Below, piece after piece: positions 1-5,517 of a DNA stretch of 9,930 nt. Location of the stretch: NCBI GenBank assembly GCA_025935445.1, contig JAICVG010000016.1:1-9930 (forward strand). The letters run 5' to 3'. The position numbers and the translations under genes were made by a program. Below the pieces are notes generated by a model. It was not told the DNA's origin and searched no databases. It saw only the letters and a list, made by a program, of their open reading frames with translations. Every line of letters starts with the position of its first letter. Position 1 is the first letter of the stretch. The stretch comes from Nitrososphaera sp. GTDB lineage: Archaea > Thermoproteota > Nitrososphaeria > Nitrososphaerales > Nitrososphaeraceae.

Positions 1-1
1 T

Positions 2-625
2 ATGCGCATAGATGATACCTTTATCTCTAATGCTTTTAGCCTATCAGACAGAAACCATGACATCGATGAGCTATCTCCTCAAGAAGAGAAATTTCCCAAG
101 CTGATTGATTCATTGATCCCAGCACCAGCTTTGGCGCATTTATAGGCAAGCTAGGTGGTGATGTTTTGATAAAGGCGATTGACAAACCCCTCGGTCAAGC
201 ACCAAATTGGGGAGGAAGAATGTATCCGTTATGCCAGTTCACCTTGAGACTGGGTGCTGCAGTATAGAGCTTGGTGCAGCGTCGAGTCCTCGTTATGACT
301 TAAAACGCTTTGGCGTTCTTGAAGCTTTTGGCTCTCTCAGATAGTGCGACTTAATAATATAGTTCTTGGCACAGTTAACCGAAAAATCGCACCTCGCCTG
401 AGGGTTGTTTATGACCAAATGCCTAAACCAAAATATGTGGCAGCTATGGGATCCTGCGCTATTACTGGAGGGTTGTACTTTGACTCATACAATGTTCTGC
501 CAGGAGTAGATAATATACTGCTAGCTGATGTTTATGTTCCTGGTTGCCCTCCTCGCCCCGAAACACATCCAGGCAATAATGTCTTGCAAGAGATGATAAA
601 GCGAAGCACCTTGAAGAAAGTGTAG
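2..625 (+). pseudogene. nuoB: Decayed NADH-quinone oxidoreductase subunit B (NuoB-like)
   Basis: In working complex I, NuoB is the small peripheral subunit that holds iron-sulfur cluster N2 and passes electrons to quinone. Here its sequence is recognisable only by moving between frames. An opening frame from base 2 runs to about 131 and includes LIPAPA. The next frame runs from about 132 and gives FGAFIGKLGGDVLIKAID and the start of the NWGR motif. A third frame (234-341) gives PVHLETGCCSIELGAASS and [17 protein letters not shown], with the paired cysteines at 255-260. A TAG stop at 342-344 replaces what is normally a Gln codon, and after a further shift near 351-358 the C-terminal third reads through to 625. 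That part has the MGSCA and [10 protein letters not shown] cysteine motifs. The longest open piece (344-625) would lack the paired cysteines and cannot bind N2. Neighbouring genes are intact, so random sequencing error is a weaker explanation. No other nuo gene follows. The far N-terminal 40 codons are not clearly NuoB. Confidence 0.85.
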
Positions 626-628
626 AAA

Positions 629-775
629 TTAGTTTCCTTTATGGCACGTGCACCGGCATTTGACCCTCTCCAAGTCAAATGAGCAATCATGATCGGGCCC
701 ACATACATTGCTGTCTACAGGCCAATCGCCAGGACAGTCGCTGTGGCGATTACGCTTACAAAAGTATGTCAGCAT
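629..775 (-). CDS. 48-residue cysteine-rich, probably metal-binding protein
   Basis: This open frame codes for 48 residues with seven Cys and three His. They are arranged as C6-x4-H11-x2-C14, C25-x5-C31 and C40-x-C42-x-C44-H45, enough ligands for one or two zinc or iron sites. The ATG at 775 lies about 28 bases after a TATA-like ATTAAA on the minus strand (801-806), which fits a leaderless transcript. The frame ends in TAA three bases past the stop of the nuoB remnant, so the two converge. The regular Cys/His spacing in a frame this short argues that it is a real gene. I sense a resemblance to small cysteine-rich proteins of Nitrososphaerales, but cannot name a family. It might instead be a chance frame, though seven cysteines in 48 codons would be unusual. 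There are no membrane segments or signal peptide. Confidence 0.6.
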   Translation of the reverse strand: MLTYFCKRNRHSDCPGDWPVDSNVCGPDHDCSFDLERVKCRCTCHKGN

Positions 776-800
776 CCTACTAGAATGGGCTTACAGAAGA

Positions 801-806
801 TTTAAT
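801..806 (-). promoter_or_regulatory. TATA-like element for the 48-residue Cys-rich gene
   Basis: On the minus strand this reads ATTAAA. Its centre is about 28 bases before the ATG at 775, the distance expected when archaeal transcription starts at or next to the start codon. Confidence 0.4.
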
Positions 807-814
807 GTTTTAGA

Positions 815-1075
815 TCATAACTGGATGTTAAACAGCTGAGGTGCATAGATTGAGCCCTCGCGCACTCGCTTGACCCTTGCAACCGACAAATAATGTGGCC
901 AGAGTGTCACCATTACAGATCCTTCAGGGACCCCTTCAGGAACTTCGATAACTTCAATGTCATTTTCATTCACTCCATACTCGCTCAGCCTCTCCTTTGC
1001 GAGCTGAATATGGCCTGCGGGCATACCACTACTATAGACATAAACCTTGCCGCTGTACTCGATTCTATCTGCCAT
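815..1075 (-). CDS. Small protein of unknown function, 86 residues (96 from a TTG start)
   Basis: I do not recognise this protein. From the ATG at 1075 it begins MADRIEYSGKVYVYSSGMPA and has 86 residues. It is soluble and mixed alpha/beta in appearance: a beta-like start, a helix-like stretch (HIQLAKERLSEYG), then an acidic, Val/Ile-rich segment and the aromatic cluster VTLWPHYLSV. There are no cysteines or catalytic motifs to point at, and no membrane segment or signal peptide. The frame stays open to a TTG at 1105 (96 residues). I prefer the ATG because a T-rich, TATA-like stretch (about 1099-1107 on the minus strand) lies 25-30 bases before it. It follows the coiled-coil gene by 11-41 bases on the same strand, so the two may be co-transcribed, with a possible internal promoter. 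An overlapping plus-strand frame (893-1228) lacks protein-like features. Confidence 0.6.
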   Translation of the reverse strand: MADRIEYSGKVYVYSSGMPAGHIQLAKERLSEYGVNENDIEVIEVPEGVPEGSVMVTLWPHYLSVARVKRVREGSIYAPQLFNIQL

Positions 1076-1116
1076 CTCCAAGGGCAGGTTACAATTGTCT
1101 ATCAAAAAAACGTATC

Positions 1117-2154
1117 TCAGTCAGAGCCTGCATCACCAAATATCAACTTCATTTCATCAAATGTAAGTTTTTTACCAGTAGTCATCTTTTTGAGTGCCAT
1201 TTCTTTCAAGGCGTTACGGCGCTCCTGATACTCCTTGTCGCGCTTTGCGCGCTCTTGTATTGCTTCCTGCCGTGCTGCTCGCTTCTCTCCCATCTCCTTC
1301 TGCTTCTTATGTCGATATTCTGAGGCCTGCATGCGCGACTTTTTGAAAGCAATGGCGTTCAGTTGAGTCTCTATCATTTCCAGCTTGGCAGCAGCTTCTC
1401 TCACTGTGTGAATTACCTGCCTACGCTCCTCATAAAGGCCTTCCCGGAGGTTTATTAGGTTGTCGAGGCTTTCCTTTAGCTTGCCTATTTTGGGACCGTA
1501 CTCCTCTTTCAGCTTAAAAATCCTTTTGACGTGATCCTTTAGCTGGTCATACTGTGCTGAAATAGTGCGATACTGATCTTCTTTCTTATGAATCATTTTC
1601 AGTGTATGCAGCTTAGTTGCAATTTCCTTGGACCGGGCAACAAGTTTGCGCTCTTCGTCCTTGGAAAGTTTCTTAGTCTGGATGTCTCTCTCTATCTGCT
1701 CAAGTGCTTTCTGAAGGTTGTACATGTCGCTCCGCTCCTTTCTCAACTTAGCTGCTACAGGGCCAACTTTGTCATCTAGGCTCTTCATCTGGTTCTTGGC
1801 CTCCATGAGGCTCTCTCGTAGCTCTACAAATTTTGGATATTCAATGTCCTTTTCCTCGTTAACCTGCTTTAACTTGGAGCGAAAATCATCAAGCTGGGCT
1901 CTCTCTTCATCTATCTGCTTCTTGATGTTGTCAAGCTTGTTGTTTATCTCGTCTATCCTCTTGTCACCTGTCTTTTGCTCTTCTTGAACAGCCCTCTTAA
2001 ATTCCAGCAAAGTCTTGCGGTTAGGATCTAAGTCGTCGTCGCCAGAATTGCTATTTGTGGCTGTTGCTGTCAATGTAGCACTGCCACCACTTTCACTGTC
2101 TCGTACCACGTCGCTTACGGAGTGTAATAACATCAAAAATATATTTTTTGTCAT
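1117..2154 (-). CDS. Archaeal coiled-coil protein (COG1340-like)
   Basis: The product is up to 345 residues, almost wholly charged heptad-type sequence. Residues about 46-325 are rich in Lys, Glu, Arg, Gln and Asp with Leu/Ile at coiled-coil spacing. A Ser/Thr/Asp-rich low-complexity segment (residues 18-42) precedes them, and a short conserved-looking tail (GKKLTFDEMKLIFG) ends the protein. This layout matches the uncharacterised archaeal coiled-coil family COG1340, whose role is not established; a scaffold-type role is only a guess. The start is doubtful. From the ATG at 2154 the first 15 residues are hydrophobic and out of character, and a strong TATA-like run (2135-2149) lies inside them. 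A GTG at 2109 sits about 33 bases after that run's centre and would give a 330-residue protein with a short leader. A small gene follows closely on the same strand. Confidence 0.8.
   Translation of the reverse strand: MTKNIFLMLLHSVSDVVRDSESGGSATLTATATNSNSGDDDLDPNRKTLLEFKRAVQEEQKTGDKRIDEINNKLDNIKKQIDEERAQLDDFRSKLKQVNEEKDIEYPKFVELRESLMEAKNQMKSLDDKVGPVAAKLRKERSDMYNLQKALEQIERDIQTKKLSKDEERKLVARSKEIATKLHTLKMIHKKEDQYRTISAQYDQLKDHVKRIFKLKEEYGPKIGKLKESLDNLINLREGLYEERRQVIHTVREAAAKLEMIETQLNAIAFKKSRMQASEYRHKKQKEMGEKRAARQEAIQERAKRDKEYQERRNALKEMALKKMTTGKKLTFDEMKLIFGDAGSD
2135..2149 (-). promoter_or_regulatory. TATA-like element inside the annotated start of the coiled-coil gene
   Basis: The minus strand reads AAAAAATATATTTTT. 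Its centre is about 33 bases before the in-frame GTG at 2109 and 12 bases after the ATG at 2154. It therefore fits initiation near 2117 and translation from the GTG better than translation from the ATG. No comparable element was seen at the right distance upstream of 2154. Confidence 0.4.
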
Positions 2155-2230
2155 TCTGTGGCTCTGTGTAAACGTAATCAGTATTCATTTAGCATTACTT
2201 ACCCTATACAACTGCAGATTGTCCTACATC

Positions 2231-2237
2231 TTTATAA
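2231..2237 (+). promoter_or_regulatory. TATA box of the 131-residue gene
   Basis: TTTATAA, centred about 31 bases before the ATG at 2265, predicts a transcript with little or no leader. No Shine-Dalgarno-like sequence precedes the ATG. It shares the 110-base divergent region with the coiled-coil gene. Confidence 0.5.
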
Positions 2238-2264
2238 GAGTAGAATACGTAGTGTACGCTAGCG

Positions 2265-2660
2265 ATGGATGATTTTGAAAAGAATTTTCCAGGCTTTGAC
2301 TGGAAAAATACTCCTGCCTATAAGCATCCAGGCGGAAAGGACTGCCCATGTCCCAAGCATGAATACATTAGAGAACAGATTAATGTCGCCAAGACAATGA
2401 GCGAAAATAACAAAGAGACCTCGCCGGAGTTCCGCCAGAAGGCTCAGGTGACCCTTAAGTTCTGTCCTGACCACTATAAAGTTTACTTCAACGAAGTGAT
2501 TCCATCTATGCCTCTCAAGTACCGCCTCATGACAAAGGTGGCGGTCAGGCTGGGGGCAATATCGATACAAAGGCTAACCTACATGCAGTCTGACCAGTGC
2601 TTTTACTGCAAGTTTGGCTCAGGCGGCTTTGACAAGAAAGCGGAGCTTCCGCCAATCTAG
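2265..2660 (+). CDS. Putative metal-binding protein with three Cys/His motifs
   Basis: The product is 131 residues, soluble, and not recognised as a named family. It begins MDDFEKNFPGFDWKNTP, then has three metal-ligand-like groups: C27-P-C29 with H32, C67-P-D-H70, and C112-x2-C115. Seven spaced Cys/His residues could bind one or two zinc ions or an iron-sulfur cluster. Which pair with which cannot be seen. Between the second and third groups lies a basic stretch (YRLMTKVAVRLGAISIQR) that could be a helix. Start choice is supported by a TATA box about 31 bases upstream. Its TAG stop lies within the CTAG at 2657-2660 that also gives the stop of the convergent kinase-like gene, so the two end on the same four bases. 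There is no signal peptide or membrane segment. Function unknown. Confidence 0.75.
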   Translation: MDDFEKNFPGFDWKNTPAYKHPGGKDCPCPKHEYIREQINVAKTMSENNKETSPEFRQKAQVTLKFCPDHYKVYFNEVIPSMPLKYRLMTKVAVRLGAISIQRLTYMQSDQCFYCKFGSGGFDKKAELPPI

Positions 2661-3358
2661 AGACCGATCAAATTTCGGGAATCTAGCAGCATGTTCCTGA
2701 GCGTTGTCTTGCTGCTAGATGAAAATCCAGCTGACAGAACGTTACGGATGACTATTGAGAGATATGGGAATTCCCTACCTGCCTCTGACATGTAGCCGTC
2801 ATGGAACGACTTGGCGATTTCGCCGTACCTGTCCAGGTCCATTACACTTGCAAGGAACGATCCTATATCCATGCTTTTTGAGTAGTGCGAATTAGTTTTT
2901 CTCATAAAGCCCAGATCAGTTCTTATGACAGACTCGCTCCTTGCAAGGTAGTTTTGTGCCTTGTTGTCTACGAACGTATAACCGGCCCTATGAGCTTTGC
3001 CTGTAATGGACCCTGCCTTGTATGCAAGCATAACGTTGCCACCAGAAGCAAGTGCCCTGTAAATGTCTCCACCCTCAATATATTCCTCTATTAGGTATGT
3101 ATCAGACATCGAAAGCAGCATCGGCGTAGATATTCCGATCTTTTTTAGGTTCTTTCTCATCTCGTAACCTTCATTTCTAATTATTTCGCTAAACGTAAGT
3201 GGAGCAGACGGGTGGAAGAGCAGCATCGAAATAAGCGAGTAAGCGTAGATTATGAGAAACTCGTGAAACTGTTTTGCGGGCTTGTTTCTCTTCACCATGA
3301 CCTTCTGGCCATTTCGCTCCTCCAGTGACACCTCCCGCTGCCAGTTTACAAAATACAA
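2657..3358 (-). CDS. Atypical protein-kinase-like protein (RIO/Bud32-like fold)
   Basis: The product is up to 233 residues with most kinase landmarks in order: a strand-3 lysine in VMVKR (K23), a helix-C glutamate in RNEGYEMRKN (E63), a hinge-like EEYIEGG (91-97), a catalytic loop VDNKAQN (D131, K133, N136; the D-x-K-x-x-N pattern) preceded by H123-R-A-G, and D148-L-G in place of DFG. The compact size, DLG and GISTP element resemble small archaeal kinases of the RIO/Bud32 group. UbiB's catalytic loop is different. The glycine-rich ATP loop is not visible: only about 20 residues precede K23, and the frame opens at a TTG directly after a TGA. The N terminus may be misplaced, start at a later GTG (3331), or be truly short. 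A hydrophobic stretch (34-50) lies between strand 3 and helix C. It is divergent from the Ubi-like genes across 81 bases. Kinase activity is inferred only. Confidence 0.7.
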   Translation of the reverse strand: MYFVNWQREVSLEERNGQKVMVKRNKPAKQFHEFLIIYAYSLISMLLFHPSAPLTFSEIIRNEGYEMRKNLKKIGISTPMLLSMSDTYLIEEYIEGGDIYRALASGGNVMLAYKAGSITGKAHRAGYTFVDNKAQNYLARSESVIRTDLGFMRKTNSHYSKSMDIGSFLASVMDLDRYGEIAKSFHDGYMSEAGREFPYLSIVIRNVLSAGFSSSSKTTLRNMLLDSRNLIGL

Positions 3359-3439
3359 TCAAAGTTCTATTGGCTTAAAGGCATTGATTTACTTTTCAAT
3401 ACATAAAAAAGTAGGTGAGGGACTGTAATAGCACTGATA
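3359..3439. promoter_or_regulatory. Divergent promoter region, kinase-like gene and Ubi-like unit
   Basis: These 81 bases separate the two divergent starts. A weak TATA-like run ACATAAAAAAG (3401-3411) lies about 34 bases before the methyltransferase ATG. On the minus strand a weak TTTAAG (3374-3379) precedes the kinase-like gene. Neither is strong, so the exact elements are uncertain. Confidence 0.3.
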
Positions 3440-4108
3440 ATGCTACTTCACGAGGGTCATGCTCAGGCAATGCGCTTCTTTACTAATATTAACGCCGACA
3501 GCTATGACCTAATCTCGCGACTGGCGACGTTTGGACAGGACATTGCCTGGAAACATGAGATAATAAGGGCAGTCAGGGGCCGTAGCCATATTCTGGAGCT
3601 TGCATGCGGAACCGGCATTCTATCGTCAATGTTAGCAGAGAGAGGCAAAAGCGTGGCAGGGATCGACCTCACATTTGAATACCTCCTCATCTTGAAGCGT
3701 AAGCTGAAGATGCCCATAGCACAGGGCACAGCTGAAGTCCTGCCCTACAGGGATGAATCCTTTGACGCGATGGTATCCTCGTATCTCGCCAAATACGTCG
3801 ATGTCCAAAAGGTAATTGACGAATGCTGGAGAGTGCTCAGGCCCGGTGGTATTGTGGTATTTCATGATTTTACTTATCCTAGCGGGCTCATATGCAATCT
3901 ATGGCACATATATTTTGAATTGCTCAGACTTGCAGGAAGGTTTGTTACATCATGGAAGGTTGTTTTTCGGCAGCTAGATGATGTCATAAAAAAATCAGAC
4001 TGGGTTGATCAGACAATATATGCCCTTAAGAATAGAAAATTTCAGAATGTCAATTGCAGATGCTACACGGCCCGTACCTCTACTATCGTCTCTGCTGAAA
4101 AGCCATGA
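3440..4108 (+). CDS. UbiE/COQ5-like SAM-dependent methyltransferase
   Basis: The product is 222 residues with a class I methyltransferase fold. Motif I is ELACGTG (53-59), the acidic ribose-binding end of strand 2 is GIDL (D76), motif II is FDAMVSS (108-114), and motif III is RVLRPGGIVVFHDF (131-144). Before motif I comes YDLISRLATFGQDIAWKHEI (22-41), which closely follows the UbiE/COQ5/MenG signature YD-x-MN-x-S-x-G-x-WK. That family methylates the ring carbon of prenylated quinone precursors. This suggests a prenylated aromatic substrate rather than nucleic acid or protein. The ATG at 3440 is the first in frame; one at 3470 (MRFF) is also possible. Its TGA stop overlaps the ATG of the next gene (ATGA), so translation is probably coupled. 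It is the first gene of the three-gene Ubi-like unit. Confidence 0.8.
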   Translation: MLLHEGHAQAMRFFTNINADSYDLISRLATFGQDIAWKHEIIRAVRGRSHILELACGTGILSSMLAERGKSVAGIDLTFEYLLILKRKLKMPIAQGTAEVLPYRDESFDAMVSSYLAKYVDVQKVIDECWRVLRPGGIVVFHDFTYPSGLICNLWHIYFELLRLAGRFVTSWKVVFRQLDDVIKKSDWVDQTIYALKNRKFQNVNCRCYTARTSTIVSAEKP

Positions 4109-4815
4109 GTGCAGAGAACGATACGCGCATAAATGAATGGTTTGTGCCCAAGTTTGGGCCTACAAGATTTCGCGTCTTTGTTGGCTTGCTGTTTCTGCCC
4201 TATACCGGCATGTGTGTTTCATTTGCCATTATTGGCTCAATGCTTGCTAGTGAGATAGCATGGGACAGAGTCGGCGCTATTGCATTGATTTACACACTTG
4301 CACTCGGAATTTCCGCTCACGTAGCGGATAGCCTTGGGTCAAAAAAAACCAAACCGTGGGGCAGCTACTTTACTAAAGTGCAGCTATTGACCATCATGGT
4401 AGCAACACTTACAGCTGCATATGCGATCGGACTCTATTACATTGTACTCTTTGTTCCACTCCTGGCAGTCATTGCAGTGCTTGAAGGCTTCTTTTTGTTT
4501 ATGTACAACTATGAAATATGGGGCGGCCTATTCCACAATGACTTTTGGTTCGCAGTATCATGGGGAACTTTGCCGCTGTTGGCGGGATACATCATACAGG
4601 CAAATTCAATTAGCGTCCTCGCAATAACGGTGGCAGGCTTGACAGGACTTGCCAGCTATACCGAGATCAGGATGTCTAGACCCTACAAGCAGTTAAAGAA
4701 GACAAATGGCAACTCTGCGAGGGCCAGGAGGCTTGAGAATGGCCTCAAGGCTATCAGTTTTGGCACGATAATGCTTGCCCTATCCATGCTTGCGTATAGG
4801 ATAATCTTTTCATAA
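4105..4815 (+). CDS. UbiA-like polytopic membrane protein (putative prenyltransferase)
   Basis: The product is 236 residues with about seven hydrophobic spans: roughly residues 26-47, 55-75, 94-115, 118-136, 147-166, 169-186 and 215-235. It has no signal peptide. After the second span comes AHVADSLGSKKTKPWGS (71-87), and after the fourth YNYEIWGGLFHNDFWFA (134-150). These sit where UbiA prenyltransferases carry their two Asp-rich, Mg-diphosphate-binding motifs, and they resemble the variant AH-x-LD-x-GRP-x-G and YN-x-E-x-GG-x-H-x-D motifs of divergent UbiA relatives. The classical N-x3-D-x3-D is not intact, so activity is uncertain. Expected role: moving a polyprenyl chain onto an aromatic acid in the membrane. 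It overlaps the upstream UbiE-like gene by four bases and is followed after 24 bases by a chorismate-lyase-like gene, which supports this reading. Other polytopic families remain possible. Confidence 0.6.
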   Translation: MSAENDTRINEWFVPKFGPTRFRVFVGLLFLPYTGMCVSFAIIGSMLASEIAWDRVGAIALIYTLALGISAHVADSLGSKKTKPWGSYFTKVQLLTIMVATLTAAYAIGLYYIVLFVPLLAVIAVLEGFFLFMYNYEIWGGLFHNDFWFAVSWGTLPLLAGYIIQANSISVLAITVAGLTGLASYTEIRMSRPYKQLKKTNGNSARARRLENGLKAISFGTIMLALSMLAYRIIFS

Positions 4816-4839
4816 CACTTCTTCCCTATCCCTCATATT

Positions 4840-5340
4840 GTGGCAGGTGCGGTTCTGAAAAAATGCGACTTTGGAAGCTACATGATGCAAAACATTTTTG
4901 AACTTGAACGAAGATGTGGCATCAAGCTTGGGCTAGCTCAAAAGACTCTGCTGGCAGAGACAGGTACCATAGAACAGGTTCTGAGCATCCTCACAGGCTC
5001 TTCAGTAAGGGTCAATATAGTAGAACAAAGAGAAAATGAAAAGACAATTTCTAGAGAGTCTGTAATACTGAATGATGCAGACAGGGTGCTCATAAGAGCG
5101 CACAGTAAAATTTTTGTCTGCAATCTGCCTCGAAAGATAGCACGCCAGATAAGACAGAAAAAATTAGGCATTGGAACAATAATCGCTAATTCGCACCTCG
5201 AAACATTCAGGAAGATAATTGAGGTCGGATATGACCCAGGGAATAGGTCGGCTTTCAGAAGATATCAGATCATTTACAGGAAAAAGGTTGCCTTCGAGAT
5301 CAGGGAAGAATTGGTAGGGGTACAAAATAGGAGAAAGTAG
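4840..5340 (+). CDS. Chorismate pyruvate-lyase-like protein (UbiC/DUF98 fold)
   Basis: The product is 166 residues, the usual size of chorismate lyase. These enzymes remove pyruvate from chorismate to give 4-hydroxybenzoate, the aromatic head of ubiquinone and of some mycobacterial phenolic lipids. Pattern matches in order: KTLLAETGTIEQVLSILTG (36-53), a family-like N-terminal helix; SRESVILN (71-78), with R72 where UbiC has its product-binding Arg; AHSKIFVCNLP (87-97); LGIG (109-112); and RRYQIIYRKKVAFEIREEL (140-158), with E156/E157 where the catalytic-site Glu is expected. This resembles the DUF98/Rv2949c branch more than E. coli UbiC. The start is the GTG at 4840; a pair of ATGs at 4882/4885 is an alternative, and no Shine-Dalgarno sequence helps choose. 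It is the last gene of the Ubi-like unit. The fold assignment is fairly secure; the activity is inferred. Confidence 0.7.
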   Translation: MAGAVLKKCDFGSYMMQNIFELERRCGIKLGLAQKTLLAETGTIEQVLSILTGSSVRVNIVEQRENEKTISRESVILNDADRVLIRAHSKIFVCNLPRKIARQIRQKKLGIGTIIANSHLETFRKIIEVGYDPGNRSAFRRYQIIYRKKVAFEIREELVGVQNRRK

Positions 5341-5517
5341 GATCTATGTGGGATTCGACCTCATGCCGTTATCACTATCCATCAGACGTCGAGTTTATTT
5401 GTTTGGGCATTATATATCAATTATCATCAAGTGATCTATCGTCCCCCTACTTCTCTATTTCAATATTTGATTTATATCCTTGAAATGGATATCCATGCTT
5501 GATAGCAAAACAATAAC
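5341..5517 (+). promoter_or_regulatory. Intergenic region with promoter of the 533-residue gene
   Basis: A TATA box TTTATATC (5471-5478) lies about 44 bases before the ATG at 5518, predicting a leader of 15-20 bases. Just after it, ATATCC (5474-5479) and GGATAT (5487-5492) form an inverted repeat that partly covers the TATA box, and GGATATCC (5487-5494) is itself a palindrome. A regulator bound there could block TATA access. A second TATA-like run, TTATATATC, occurs at about 5410-5418. Confidence 0.4.

Noticed and set aside
626..814. Further complex I remnants (such as nuoC) after the nuoB pseudogene
   Set aside because: No frame gives recognisable complex I sequence. The stretch is better explained by the minus-strand Cys-rich gene and its promoter.
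893..1323. Plus-strand open frames (893-1228 and 997-1323)
   Set aside because: They lie opposite the small minus-strand gene and the end of the coiled-coil gene, overlap each other and have compositions rich in Cys, Leu and Ser typical of antisense to coiled-coil coding sequence.
1588..2272. Plus-strand frames opposite the coiled-coil gene (1588-1779, 1718-1987, 2015-2272)
   Set aside because: Ser/Leu-rich sequence produced by reading the complement of Glu/Lys/Arg codons. No promoter or motif supports them.
2259..2570. Minus-strand 103-codon frame opposite the three-motif Cys/His gene
   Set aside because: The plus-strand frame has a TATA box, good start and spaced Cys/His groups. The reverse frame has no features.
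3410..3422. AGGTGAGGG as a Shine-Dalgarno sequence for the UbiE-like gene
   Set aside because: It is about 20 bases before the ATG at 3440, too far for normal ribosome binding.
3502..3865. Minus-strand frames inside the UbiE-like gene
   Set aside because: The plus-strand gene has all methyltransferase motifs in order, and the reverse frames show none.
5347..5366. T-arm-like sequence GGGATTCGACCTC suggesting a tRNA
   Set aside because: A weak stem can be drawn, but no acceptor, D or anticodon arms fit around it on either strand, and one side falls in the coding end of the DUF98-like gene.
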